Counted from the stretch's first letter, positions 8,731-16,834 are shown. The stretch: DNA of 64,000 nt from Flavonifractor sp. An306 (GCF_002159455.1 NZ_NFIQ01000001.1:59203-123202); one strand, 5' to 3'. Notes: generated from the letters alone by a model not told the origin. A program made the numbers and translations.

Positions 8731-8759
8731 TTGACAAATGGGGGAACATCGGCTATACT
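8731..8759 (+). promoter_or_regulatory. Strong promoter of the tRNA cluster
   Basis: Perfect TTGACA (8731-8736), a 17-base spacer and TATACT (8754-8759), about 25 bases before the first tRNA. Confidence 0.82.
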
Positions 8760-8790
8760 AAATCTCGCCCTGTTCGACCGGGCAAGAAAC

Positions 8791-8867
8791 GGCGGCATAG
8801 CTCAGTTGGCTAGAGCATGCGGTTCATACCCGCAGTGTCCCCGGTTCAAATCCAGGTGCCGCTACCA
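8791..8867 (+). tRNA. tRNA-Met(CAT), elongator type
   Basis: A 77-base cloverleaf with encoded CCA. The acceptor stem begins with a G1-U72 wobble, the anticodon loop is TTCATAC (anticodon CAT), and the D arm GCTC...GAGC and TTCAAAT loop are normal. The T stem has a C-A mismatch at its central pair (CCCGG against CCAGG). The regular 5' pairing makes it an elongator rather than an initiator. A tRNA-Ile(CAT) modified by lysidine cannot be fully excluded. Confidence 0.94.
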
Positions 8868-8869
8868 GA

Positions 8870-8899
8870 CCCAAAAGACGGCACGCGCCGTCTTTTGGG
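8870..8899 (+). terminator. Hairpin between tRNA-Met and tRNA-Glu, partial terminator or processing signal
   Basis: A perfect 13-bp stem (8870-8882 with 8887-8899), four-base loop, with TCTTTT inside the right arm but no T run after it. It could end some transcripts after tRNA-Met and let the rest read on. Confidence 0.5.
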
Positions 8900-8939
8900 A
8901 TCCCATTTCCGTGGCGGTTCCCGCCCGCTTGGGCAACAT

Positions 8940-9014
8940 GGCCCGTTGGTCAAGTGGTTAAGACACCGCCCTTTCACGGCGGTAACACGAGTTCGAGTCT
9001 CGTACGGGTCACCA
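8940..9014 (+). tRNA. tRNA-Glu(TTC)
   Basis: A 75-base cloverleaf with encoded CCA. The anticodon stem-loop CCGCC-CTTTCAC-GGCGG gives anticodon TTC, and the T loop is TTCGAGT. The acceptor stem has one G-U pair. Confidence 0.97.
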
Positions 9015-9018
9015 ATAT

Positions 9019-9094
9019 GGAGGCGTAGCTCAGCCGGTAGAGCACTTGCTTCACACGCAAGGGGTCACAGATTCGAGTTCTGTCGTCTCCACCA
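9019..9094 (+). tRNA. tRNA-Val(CAC)
   Basis: A 76-base cloverleaf with encoded CCA, starting four bases after tRNA-Glu. The anticodon stem-loop CTTGC-TTCACAC-GCAAG gives CAC, reading GUG, a frequent codon in this GC-rich genome. Confidence 0.97.
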
Positions 9095-9098
9095 AAAG

Positions 9099-9140
9099 AA
9101 TCCGAACCTCTCGTCTTTGGACGAGAGGTTCGGATTTTTT
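9099..9140 (+). terminator. Intrinsic terminator of the tRNA cluster
   Basis: A 17-bp perfect stem (9099-9115 with 9120-9136), TTTG loop, then a run of T to 9140. Confidence 0.93.
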
Positions 9141-9147
9141 CACGCCT

Positions 9148-9179
9148 AAAAATTGACCGCCTCCGGCGGGGGCGGTCAA
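9148..9179 (-). terminator. Intrinsic terminator of the yhfZ-like gene
   Basis: On the minus strand the gene's TGA is part of a GC-rich stem (TTGACCGCC with GGCGGTCAA) followed by a T run (plus-strand AAAAATT at 9148-9154). Confidence 0.75.
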
Positions 9180-10099
9180 TAGTAGGAGAGCAGGGTGCCG
9201 GCCTCCACCTTCTGCTCCAGGTTCATGATCATGTCGGGGAAGATGAAGGAGTGCAGCAGCTCGGAGCACCAGTAGTTCTCCTTGGAGGTGAGCAGCACCG
9301 CGTAGATGGACTTGCTCAGCGGGTCCTCATAGGGAATGGGGGCCATCCCCAGCCTGTGGGTGCTGCGGGCGGCGGATTCCTTGAGGTAGATCACCGCGTC
9401 CACGCCCCCGTGCTCCAGACAGTGGAGGGTGGAGCGGTAGGGCATGTGAAAATACTGAATGTTCAGCCCCTCGCAGCACAGGCGGGTCAGCTGCGTCTGG
9501 TCGTAGGAGCAGGGGTCGTAGGCCACCCGCATCCCGTCCCGCAGCCTGGTCTCCTTGGGATTGGAGAAGGCGATGACGTGGGATTTGTTGTAGCTGCCCC
9601 GGGGCAGCTCCACAGCCATGGTCAGCTGCGGATTTTTTTCCAGGCAGACGTCGGCGGACAGGCGGGAGACCACAACAAAGTCAAACCGCCCGGCCAGCAG
9701 GCCGTTGACACGGTTCTGGGCGCTCTGCATAAAGGCCATGTTGAAGGGCAGCTGAGCGTACTCGATGCTGGTGGTGAGGGCGGTGGCCAGCCCCTTGAGG
9801 GAGTTGTTGGAGGGGAGGGGCATGGCGCCGATGAGGGTGTTCCAGCCGGTGTATTCCCAGATTTTCCGATGGTTGATGGCTGTGATATAGCTGCCCAGAT
9901 GGCCGGATTTTTTCAGGGTCATGGCCTCCCCGCACAGCTGGGCCAGGGCGGACTGGACGGTGCCGCGGGACACCTGATAGCGCTCCACCAGCTCCGTGAT
10001 GGCGGGGATCCGGTCCCCCACGTGGTAGGTCATCATCTCACGGGCGAGATTATTCAGAGTCAATCCGATCTTCAAACGATAGGAGTCGTTGGCTTTCAT
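9176..10099 (-). CDS. yhfZ: GntR-type transcriptional regulator, YhfZ family
   Basis: A 307-residue protein. Residues about 15-70 form a winged helix-turn-helix (GDRIPAITELVERYQVSRGTVQSAL). The rest resembles the YhfZ C-terminal domain, a periplasmic-binding-protein-like fold, with GAMPLPSNNSLKGLATAL, a VVVSRLSAD segment and HCLEHGGVDAVIYL closely paralleling E. coli YhfZ as I recall it. The start is preceded by GGGAGAGGGGGG. It faces away from the kinase-transporter-oxidoreductase operon, and the spacer contains three matching 16-bp inverted repeats, so it probably regulates that operon, with the C-terminal domain binding an effector. Whether it represses or activates is unknown. Confidence 0.82.
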   Translation of the reverse strand: MKANDSYRLKIGLTLNNLAREMMTYHVGDRIPAITELVERYQVSRGTVQSALAQLCGEAMTLKKSGHLGSYITAINHRKIWEYTGWNTLIGAMPLPSNNSLKGLATALTTSIEYAQLPFNMAFMQSAQNRVNGLLAGRFDFVVVSRLSADVCLEKNPQLTMAVELPRGSYNKSHVIAFSNPKETRLRDGMRVAYDPCSYDQTQLTRLCCEGLNIQYFHMPYRSTLHCLEHGGVDAVIYLKESAARSTHRLGMAPIPYEDPLSKSIYAVLLTSKENYWCSELLHSFIFPDMIMNLEQKVEAGTLLSYY

Positions 10100-10144
10100 C
10101 TGTACCCCCCTCTCCCTTGGAATATGGTCGGCTTATGATGATTT

Positions 10145-10173
10145 AGTATAGCATTTTTTCTCTGCAAAAACAA
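10145..10173 (-). promoter_or_regulatory. Candidate promoter of yhfZ
   Basis: Minus-strand TTGTTT (10173-10168), 17-base spacer and TATACT (10150-10145), about 45 bases before the start codon. The -35 is poor. Confidence 0.5.
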
Positions 10174-10275
10174 GAAAAGGGCGGAAAAACAGGGGAGTCA
10201 GAGGGCCAGGAAACAGGCGGCAGCTGTGAAAATTACGAAAGGAAAAAGTGGAGAAAGTCGCTTCCTGTAGAAAAC

Positions 10276-10291
10276 ATACAAAATTTTGTAT
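10276..10291. promoter_or_regulatory. Operator candidate 1 (perfect 16-bp palindrome)
   Basis: ATACAAAATTTTGTAT, a perfect palindrome nine bases upstream of the predicted -35 box of the kinase operon. It shares the pattern RTACAAAA-N4-GTAY with copies at 10346 and 10518. Confidence 0.6.
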
Positions 10292-10299
10292 TTTGGGGA

Positions 10300-10328
10300 T
10301 TGACAAATAGAACTGGAAGGTCTACTAT
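10300..10328 (+). promoter_or_regulatory. Promoter of the kinase/oxidoreductase operon
   Basis: Perfect TTGACA (10300-10305), 17-base spacer and TACTAT (10323-10328). It is flanked by operator candidates 1 and 2. Confidence 0.7.
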
Positions 10329-10345
10329 AAGCACATGAAAAGAAT

Positions 10346-10361
10346 GTACAAAAAAACGTAC
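10346..10361. promoter_or_regulatory. Operator candidate 2
   Basis: GTACAAAAAAACGTAC: outer arms GTAC/GTAC with the same A-rich centre and 16-base length as candidates 1 and 3. It lies just downstream of the predicted transcription start, a normal place for a repressor site. Confidence 0.58.
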
Positions 10362-10517
10362 GGTAAATAAAAAGGAAAGAGCGGAATCACCAAACTGAAG
10401 ATTATGAAAAGAGACAAAGGAGGGAAAAAAGGAGAAAATAGGCGGAAACAGGCGGCTCTTCTGGGCAAAATGCACACATCTACAGGTTGGCCAGATGGGC
10501 AATTTTTTGGGCTGAAA

Positions 10518-10533
10518 GTACAAAAAAATGTAT
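10518..10533. promoter_or_regulatory. Operator candidate 3
   Basis: GTACAAAAAAATGTAT, differing from candidate 2 at two positions, 31 bases before the kinase ATG. A site this far downstream suggests looping, a roadblock, or an unrecognised second promoter. Confidence 0.55.
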
Positions 10534-10563
10534 TTTGCAAACTGACAGAAAGGTGTAGAAGCG

Positions 10564-12054
10564 ATGAAGAAGTACATTATGGTCATCGACGAGGGCACGA
10601 CCGGCGTACGCACCATGATTTTCGACCGGGCGCTGAACCTGCAGGCAAAAGCTTACGAGACGCTGAATCTGATGTATCCTCATCCCGACTTTGTGGAACA
10701 GTCGCCCGCGGAAGTCTATGAACGCACCGTAAGCACCATCAAGAAAGCCGTTCTGGCAGGTGGGATCGACCCCAAGGAGATCGAGTGTATCGGCATCTCC
10801 ACCCAGCGGGTTACCTGGGTACCCTGGCGGCGGTCCGACGGCGAGCCCCTGATGAACATGGCCACCTGGATGGACCGGCGGGGCATTCCCCGCCACAAGG
10901 AACTGAAGGCGGACAAGGAGTTTGAGCGCCGGTTCCCGGAGATGTACAACTCCATCCAACCCCAGCACATCGCCTGCGGTCTGGGCTGGCAGCTGCGGCA
11001 GGACGAGAACCTGCGCAGGATGATGGACGCCGGCGAGCTGATGTTCGGCACGGTGGACACCTGGATCGTCTACAAGCTGACCCGGGGCAAGGTGTTCGCC
11101 TCCAACGCCTCCAACGCCGGCACCACCCGCCTCATCGACAACCGGACCCTCAACTGGAACGTGGAGGCCATCAAGTATCTGGGCATCAACCCCGACATGT
11201 TCCCCGAGGTGAAAAACGAGGCCGACGACTACGGCATGCTGGACAAGGACATTCTGGGGGTGGAAATCCCCATCACCGGCGTGGTGGCCGACCAGCAGAG
11301 CGCCCTGTTTGCCCAGGCCTGCCTCACCCCCTGGACGGTCAAGTCCACCAACGGCACGGGCAGCTTCGTCACCTTCAACCTAGGCGACAGGAGCGTGGAG
11401 GGCAAGGGGCCCTACGCCAGCATCGTGGGCTGGAAGCTCCCCAACCAGGTCCGCTTCATGGCCGAGGGCTTCCTGCCCACCGCCGGCAGCGCCCTGGAGT
11501 GGCTGAAAAACGAGGCCCACCTCATTGACGAGTTCGGCGAGCTGCACGGCATCATCCACAGCGTGCCCGACTCGGGCGGCGTGTTCTTCTCCCCCGCCCT
11601 GAACGGCTTCCGGGCCCCCCTGAACGACGCCACCGCCAAGGCCGGATTCCTGGGCATCTCCGGCGGCGTCAAGAAAGCCCACCTGGTCCGCTCGGTGGTG
11701 GAGGCCATCGCCTTCGCCAACGCCCACGTGATCGAGGACATCGGCAAGTGGTTCCATGTGGAGAAGCCGGAAACCGTCAAGATCTCCGGCGGCGTGGCCC
11801 AGGAGGAGCTGCTGGGTCAGCTCATCGCCAACGTGGTGGGCACCAAGGTGGAAAAGCCGGTCTCCCTGGAGGCCAGCGCCATCGGCGCGGCCGAGTTCGC
11901 CGGTATTTACACGGGCATCTACACCCTGGAGGACATCCCCAGACTGCTGACTGTGGAAAAAGTTTATGAGCCTGACGCCAATGCGCAGAAGGACGCGGAG
12001 ACCTATGAGAAGTGGAAGAAGGTGATCGAGCGCACCACCAAGTGGGAGTTCTGA
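10564..12054 (+). CDS. FGGY-family carbohydrate kinase, glycerol-kinase-like with altered substrate pocket
   Basis: A 496-residue kinase aligning along its length with glycerol kinase: phosphate-1 motif VIDEGTTGVR (residues 8-16), GELMFGTVDTW, the catalytic aspartate at 243 (VVADQQSALF) and an adenosine loop (KISGGVAQEE). Compared with E. coli GlpK, Arg83 is kept (Arg82) and Asp245 is kept (Asp243), but Glu84 is valine (QRVTW) and Tyr135 is glutamine (QPQH). It therefore probably phosphorylates a polyol or sugar other than glycerol, or glycerol poorly. The ATG follows AAAGGTG. First gene of a ten-gene operon under a YhfZ-type regulator. Confidence 0.85.
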   Translation: MKKYIMVIDEGTTGVRTMIFDRALNLQAKAYETLNLMYPHPDFVEQSPAEVYERTVSTIKKAVLAGGIDPKEIECIGISTQRVTWVPWRRSDGEPLMNMATWMDRRGIPRHKELKADKEFERRFPEMYNSIQPQHIACGLGWQLRQDENLRRMMDAGELMFGTVDTWIVYKLTRGKVFASNASNAGTTRLIDNRTLNWNVEAIKYLGINPDMFPEVKNEADDYGMLDKDILGVEIPITGVVADQQSALFAQACLTPWTVKSTNGTGSFVTFNLGDRSVEGKGPYASIVGWKLPNQVRFMAEGFLPTAGSALEWLKNEAHLIDEFGELHGIIHSVPDSGGVFFSPALNGFRAPLNDATAKAGFLGISGGVKKAHLVRSVVEAIAFANAHVIEDIGKWFHVEKPETVKISGGVAQEELLGQLIANVVGTKVEKPVSLEASAIGAAEFAGIYTGIYTLEDIPRLLTVEKVYEPDANAQKDAETYEKWKKVIERTTKWEF

Positions 12055-12118
12055 CACGACGCTTGTGCTACCGGCAGAAAGGAAACAAGAAGACGATACG
12101 GAAAGGCGGTTCACTGTG

Positions 12119-13357
12119 ATGAGCAAAGAAAAAGTTAGCGCACGCGCATGGATCATCGTATCGATCGTTTGGATCGGCTACGTAGTGGTCAACCTGGCGA
12201 ATTTCTCCATCGGTATCATGATGCCGGACATTCAGGCCGAGTTGGCCCTCACTGTGAGTCAGACCGGCTGGCTGTCCGCCAGCTCCTGGATTCTGAAGGC
12301 GCTGTTCTCCATTCCCATCGCGCTGCTCCTGTCCAGATTCAACGCCAAGAACATCATTCAGGCTGTGTTCGCCATCGTGAGCGTGGGCCTGCTGCTGCAG
12401 GGCTTCGCGCAGAACTTCGTGATGCTGTTCCTGGGCCGGGCGCTGGTGTACGGCGTGGCGGCCGCCATCCTGGCCCCTCTGGCGGTGGTCAAGATCAAGC
12501 TGATCCCCAAGGAGCGCATGGCCAGCATCAACGGCATTGAGAACTTTACCGGCCCCCTGGGCCAGGTCCTGGGCACCGCGGTGGTCCCCTTCATCATCGC
12601 CACCATGGGCACCTGGAGAAACACCATGATCCTGATGGGTATTCTGGCCATCATCGTGACGGTGGTGTGGAGCGTCTGCTGCAAGAAGGAAGACGGTATG
12701 TCCGAGGCCAACACCACCGGCAAGGCCCAGAAGATCCAGTTCCTGGCTCCCCTGAAGGAAGCCTGCAGCCACAGAACCGTATGGCTGCTGGCCCTGGGCT
12801 GGTGGGGCACCGGCCTGATCTGGAACGCCATGTACTCCTACTGGCCCACCTTCGTGCAGGAAAGCTACGGCATCGGCACCGAGGTCTCCGGCGTGATCCT
12901 GGGCGTCCTGCCCATCGCCTCCATCATCGGCTCCTTGACTTCCCCCAAGATCGCGGATAAAATCGGCTATGACAAGCCCATGATCTTTATCTGGGGCTTC
13001 ATCCTTCCGGTGGCCTACTTCTGCATGATGATCACCAGCAGCATTCCGCTGCTGTGCGTGGCGGTGTTTGTGGCCGGCTACGGCGCATACGCCTTCGTGC
13101 CCATCGCCTTCACCTCCATCTACAAGATCAAGGGCATCAGCCCCCAGGCCGTCTCCATCGGCATGGCCATGATCTTCACCACCAACGGTGTGGGCGGCGC
13201 CCTGGGCGGCACCCTCTCCGCCTCCCTCAGCCAGAGCATGGGCCTGGAGGGCGCGCTGAAGGTCTGCTGCCTGTTCCCCCTGATTTTCGGTATCCTGACC
13301 CTGTTCCTGCCTGAGACCGGCAGAAAGGCCGCCGAGAAGGAGGCCATGAAGGGCTGA
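12119..13357 (+). CDS. MFS transporter, probable substrate permease of the operon
   Basis: A 412-residue protein with about twelve hydrophobic segments in two halves joined by a charged cytoplasmic loop near residues 185-215 (CCKKEDGMSEANTTGKAQK). The first helix and NFSIGIMMPDIQAEL are typical of the anion:cation symporter-like or oligosaccharide MFS groups. The ATG at 12119 follows GGAAAGGCGG; an earlier in-frame ATG adds a non-membrane leader lacking a ribosome site. Lying directly behind the kinase, it most likely imports the kinase substrate. Confidence 0.87.
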   Translation: MSKEKVSARAWIIVSIVWIGYVVVNLANFSIGIMMPDIQAELALTVSQTGWLSASSWILKALFSIPIALLLSRFNAKNIIQAVFAIVSVGLLLQGFAQNFVMLFLGRALVYGVAAAILAPLAVVKIKLIPKERMASINGIENFTGPLGQVLGTAVVPFIIATMGTWRNTMILMGILAIIVTVVWSVCCKKEDGMSEANTTGKAQKIQFLAPLKEACSHRTVWLLALGWWGTGLIWNAMYSYWPTFVQESYGIGTEVSGVILGVLPIASIIGSLTSPKIADKIGYDKPMIFIWGFILPVAYFCMMITSSIPLLCVAVFVAGYGAYAFVPIAFTSIYKIKGISPQAVSIGMAMIFTTNGVGGALGGTLSASLSQSMGLEGALKVCCLFPLIFGILTLFLPETGRKAAEKEAMKG

Positions 13358-13422
13358 ACGCAGGCGTGACGGACGCGGATTGTGTCACGCAACTTATTTT
13401 AGAGAAACGGAGCGATAAGATC

Positions 13423-15138
13423 ATGCGGGAGCTTTTGGCGAAACTTGAGAGCGACGCGCGCTTCGCGCGCTGCAGCGTATCCGCGGAAATGTCGGAAGAT
13501 GGAATTGTGACCCTGGAGGGAAGCGCGGACAGCTGGCGCCATGTGGTGGATATCGGACACCTGGCCGCCTCCCTCCCCGGGGTAGTGAATGTGGTGAACA
13601 ATCTTTCAGCCGAAGGCATCCGCGTGGAAAAGACCGACAACACCGAGCGTATCCGGCAGGCCCGGCAGCTGGGCCGGCTGGCCGAGACGGACGTGCTGAT
13701 TGTGGGCGCGGGCATCTGCGGCTGCGGCATCGCCCGGGAGCTGTCCAAGTACAACCTGAAGGTGGCGGTCATCGAGCGCAACGCCGACGTGTCGGAGGAG
13801 GCCACCAAGGCCAACAACGGCGACATCCACCCGGGCCACAAGGCCAAGCCCGGCACCCTGAAGGCCAAGCTGAACGTACGGGGCAACTACCTCTATGACA
13901 AGTGGCAGCAGGAGCTGGGCTTCGAGCTGGTGCGCTGCGGGCAGATCAACGTGGCCTACTCCGAGGAGGACATGAAGGGCATCGAGAAGATCTACCACGA
14001 CGGCGTGGCCAACGGTGTGCCCGGCGTGCGGATGCTGACCCGGGAGGAGCTGCTGGAGCGGGAGCCCAAGATCCCCGGCGACCCCATCGGCGGAGTGGAG
14101 GCCCCCACCATGGGCGTGGTGGAGCCCTTCCAGGTCTGCGTGGCCCTGGCGGAGAACGCCGCGGTCAACGGCGTGCAGTTCCTGCTCTCCACCGAGCTGC
14201 TGGACATCGACGTCAAGCCTGAGGGCGGCTTTGAGGCCGTGACTGAGCGGGGCGTGGTCTGCTGCAGATACCTGATCGACTGCGCCGGCATCCACGCCGA
14301 CGACGTGGCGGAGATGGCGGGGGACAAGTTCTACACCCTCCACCCCCGCAGAGGCGGCATCGTGATCTTTGACAAGCGGGTCACCGGCCCCTACCAGCAC
14401 GCCATCTCCGCCTTCCCCCGCAACAAGGACGCCGAGTCCAAGGGCGGCGGCTACGCCCGCACGCCGGAGGGCAACATCCTCATCGGCCCCTCCGCGGTGG
14501 AGATCCCGGACAAAGAGGACAAGAGCATGGAGGAGAGCGACTTCGATTACGCCTACGAGCGGGGCAAGTCCATCTACCCCGAGCTGGACCGGAGAGACGC
14601 CATCGCCATGTATTCCGGCATCCGTCCGGCGGACTACACCGAGGACTTCATCATCCAGATGTCCCGCAAGGTCCCCGGCTTCATCCACGTGGCCGGCATC
14701 CAGTCCCCCGGCCTGGCCTCCGCCCCCGCCATCGCCGAGATGGTGGAGGGCATCCTGAAAGAGGACCTGCAGGCCCATGGCCAGCAGCTCCAGGAGCGGG
14801 CGGACTACCAGCCCAACAGAAAGCCCCAGGTGCAGTTCCGGCGGCTGAGTCATGAGGCCCAGGAGGCGCTCATCAAGGAGAACCCCAAGTACGGGCACAT
14901 CATCTGCCGGTGCGAGCAGATCACCGAGGGGGAGATCCTGGACGTGCTGCACTCCCCCGTGGTGCCCACCACCGTGGACGCCATCAAGCGCAGAACCAGA
15001 GCGGGAATGGGCCGGTGCCAGGGCGGTTTCTGCCAGCCCAGGGTCGTGGAGATTTTGGCCAGGGAGCTGGACAAGGACTGGACTCAGATCAATCTGAAAG
15101 GCCGGGGCGCTTATATTCTGGAGCGCAGAAGCCGTTAG
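13423..15138 (+). CDS. BON domain fused to FAD-dependent DAO oxidoreductase with bfd-like [2Fe-2S] tail
   Basis: A 571-residue protein with three parts. Residues 1-66 fit a BON domain (DGIVTLEGSADSW, then LPGVVNVVNNL). Residues 88-460 form a DAO-type FAD oxidoreductase with the dinucleotide motif VGAGICGCGIA and ANNGDIHPGHKAKPGTLKAK as in LhgO/GlpA-like enzymes. The C-terminal bfd-like domain has Cys495, Cys497, Cys532 and Cys537 (CRC...GRCQGGFC), as in GlpA. It probably oxidises the phosphorylated polyol and passes electrons to the next two gene products. The ATG at 13423 has GGAG ten bases upstream; a GTG at 13366 would add 19 residues. BON usually binds phospholipid or membrane proteins, which might anchor the complex. 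Confidence 0.85.
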   Translation: MRELLAKLESDARFARCSVSAEMSEDGIVTLEGSADSWRHVVDIGHLAASLPGVVNVVNNLSAEGIRVEKTDNTERIRQARQLGRLAETDVLIVGAGICGCGIARELSKYNLKVAVIERNADVSEEATKANNGDIHPGHKAKPGTLKAKLNVRGNYLYDKWQQELGFELVRCGQINVAYSEEDMKGIEKIYHDGVANGVPGVRMLTREELLEREPKIPGDPIGGVEAPTMGVVEPFQVCVALAENAAVNGVQFLLSTELLDIDVKPEGGFEAVTERGVVCCRYLIDCAGIHADDVAEMAGDKFYTLHPRRGGIVIFDKRVTGPYQHAISAFPRNKDAESKGGGYARTPEGNILIGPSAVEIPDKEDKSMEESDFDYAYERGKSIYPELDRRDAIAMYSGIRPADYTEDFIIQMSRKVPGFIHVAGIQSPGLASAPAIAEMVEGILKEDLQAHGQQLQERADYQPNRKPQVQFRRLSHEAQEALIKENPKYGHIICRCEQITEGEILDVLHSPVVPTTVDAIKRRTRAGMGRCQGGFCQPRVVEILARELDKDWTQINLKGRGAYILERRSR

Positions 15139-15150
15139 GAGGGGCCAAGT

Positions 15151-16431
15151 ATGAAAACAATACAGGTGGATTTGGCCGTCATCGGCGGCGGGCCCGCGGG
15201 CCTTGCCGCCGCCGCCGAGGCCAAAAGACAGGGTATCCAGCGGGTGGTCCTCATCGAGCGGGACCTGGAGCTGGGCGGAATTCTTCAGCAGTGCGTACAC
15301 GACGGCTTCGGCCTGCACCGCTTCCAGCGGCGGATGTCCGGCGGCCAGTACGCCGAGGCGTTTATCCGGGACGTGCAGGCCCTGGACATCCAGGTACAGG
15401 ACAACACCATGGTCCTGGAGATCAGCCCGGACAAAAAGATCTACGCGGTAAACGAAAAAGAGGGCATGCTCCTCTATGAGTGCGGGGCCATCATCCTGGC
15501 CATGGGCTGCCGGGAGCGCACCAGAAACCAGGTGTTTATCTACGGCAGCCGCACCAGCGGCATCCTGACGGCGGGCGCCGTGCAGCGGTACATCAACATG
15601 GAGGGCTACCTCCCCGGCAGGAAGGCCGTGATCCTGGGTTCCGGCGACATCGGCCTGATCATGGCCCGCCGCATGACCCTGGAGGGCATGGAGGTGGAGG
15701 GCGTCTACGAGGTCATGCCCTCCCCCGGCGGCCTGACCCGCAACATCGTCCAGTGCCTGGAGGATTACAACATTCCCCTCCATCTGTCCACCACGGTGGT
15801 CAAGACCCACGGCAGAGAGCGGCTCACCGGCGTGACGGTGGCCAAGGTGGACGAAAACCGCAGGCCCATTCCGGGTACCGAGCGGTACATAGACTGCGAC
15901 CTGCTGGTGCTGGCCGTGGGCCTCATTCCGGAGAACGAGCTCTCCAGAGGCGCGGGCATCGAGATCGACCCCCGTACCCAGGGTCCGGTGGTGGACCAGG
16001 ACTTCATGACCTCCATCGACGGCGTCTTTGCCGCCGGTAACGTGGTGGCGGTGTTCGACCTGGTGGACTACGTGTCCGAGACCGGCGAGATCGCCGCCAG
16101 AGGGGCGGCCAGGTACCTGAAAAAGCAGCGGGAGGGCTCTGCCGAAACGCCCGTCTACCATCAGGTACGCGCCAGCGAGGGCGTGAACTTCGTCATTCCC
16201 CAGAAGGTGGCGGCGGGAGAGGCCCAGCAGGACATGGCCTTCTATCTCCGGGTGAAGCAGCCCGACCAGAACATGGTGCTGAGCTGCCGGATGGGAGAGG
16301 AGACCGTCTCCAGCAAAAAGGAGCGCTTTGTGGCTCCGCCGGAGATGCTGGTGGCCCGGGTCAAGAGCGGCTGCCCGCTGACCCAGGAGCTGACCGTGGA
16401 GGTCAGAAAGGAGAAACGGGATGGACAATAA
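15151..16431 (+). CDS. FAD/NAD(P)-dependent oxidoreductase, GlpB-like partner subunit
   Basis: A 426-residue two-dinucleotide-domain flavoprotein: FAD motif IGGGPAGLAAA near residues 11-21, ATG-like AILAMGC region, second nucleotide motif VILGSGDIGL near 165 and a FAADGN-type ending (GVFAAGNVV). The glutathione-reductase-like fold, and its position between the GlpA-like gene and DUF1667, match a trio common in Firmicutes, where the three proteins stand in for GlpABC. It likely transfers electrons between the DAO subunit and a pyridine nucleotide or other carrier. AGGAGGGG precedes the start. Confidence 0.88.
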   Translation: MKTIQVDLAVIGGGPAGLAAAAEAKRQGIQRVVLIERDLELGGILQQCVHDGFGLHRFQRRMSGGQYAEAFIRDVQALDIQVQDNTMVLEISPDKKIYAVNEKEGMLLYECGAIILAMGCRERTRNQVFIYGSRTSGILTAGAVQRYINMEGYLPGRKAVILGSGDIGLIMARRMTLEGMEVEGVYEVMPSPGGLTRNIVQCLEDYNIPLHLSTTVVKTHGRERLTGVTVAKVDENRRPIPGTERYIDCDLLVLAVGLIPENELSRGAGIEIDPRTQGPVVDQDFMTSIDGVFAAGNVVAVFDLVDYVSETGEIAARGAARYLKKQREGSAETPVYHQVRASEGVNFVIPQKVAAGEAQQDMAFYLRVKQPDQNMVLSCRMGEETVSSKKERFVAPPEMLVARVKSGCPLTQELTVEVRKEKRDGQ

Positions 16432-16807
16432 GGAAAAACTGGACAGAGAGATCACATGTATTGTCTGCCCCTCCAGCTGCCGGATACGGGTGACCGGGAC
16501 CATGGAGGAGCCGGAGTTTGCCGGCTACACCTGCAAGCGGGGGTTGGAGCACGCCAAAAACGAGCTCTACCGCCCCATGCGGATGCTCACCAGCACGGTC
16601 AAGCTCACCGGCGGCAAGTTCCGGGTCATGCCGGTGATCTCCACCAGGGAAGTACCCAAGGACAAGATGAGCGACTGCCTGGAGCAGATCTACCGGGTGG
16701 AAGCGGCGGCCCCCGTTCAGGAGGGCGATGTGATCATTTCCAATATCTGCGGCACAGGCGCGGATATCGTGGCGGCCCGCTCCATGCGGGCGGCGGACCA
16801 GGGTTAA
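16421..16807 (+). CDS. DUF1667 protein, small cysteine-motif subunit of the GlpABC-like complex
   Basis: A 128-residue protein with Cys13, Cys16, Cys20 and Cys38 (TCIVCPSSC and YTCKRG), a spacing suited to a metal or Fe-S cluster. It overlaps the preceding gene by 11 bases. The family nearly always follows a GlpB-like flavoprotein and is assumed to be an electron-transfer subunit, though I know of no biochemical proof. Confidence 0.85.
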   Translation: MDNKEKLDREITCIVCPSSCRIRVTGTMEEPEFAGYTCKRGLEHAKNELYRPMRMLTSTVKLTGGKFRVMPVISTREVPKDKMSDCLEQIYRVEAAAPVQEGDVIISNICGTGADIVAARSMRAADQG

Positions 16808-16834
16808 GGCTGCATATTAAGGAGGAAAATTACC

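Larger units (their letters stand above)
10100..10563. other. 464-base regulatory spacer between yhfZ and the kinase operon
   Basis: No convincing gene. AT-rich compared with its surroundings. It holds divergent promoters, three 16-bp inverted repeats and a long 5' leader for the kinase gene (about 230 bases from the predicted start point), rich in A and G. An open frame from 10404 runs into the kinase gene in another frame and is not supported. Confidence 0.7.

Noticed and set aside
10404..10721. A 105-codon frame in the kinase leader
   Set aside because: It overlaps the kinase gene in another frame, and its translation changes character when entering the gene. A tiny leader peptide cannot be excluded but has no support.
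13606..16503. A 965-codon open frame on the minus strand
   Set aside because: It lies opposite the BON-DAO and GlpB-like genes, has His/Gly/Leu-rich composition from reverse-complemented GC-rich codons, and no recognised family or ribosome site.
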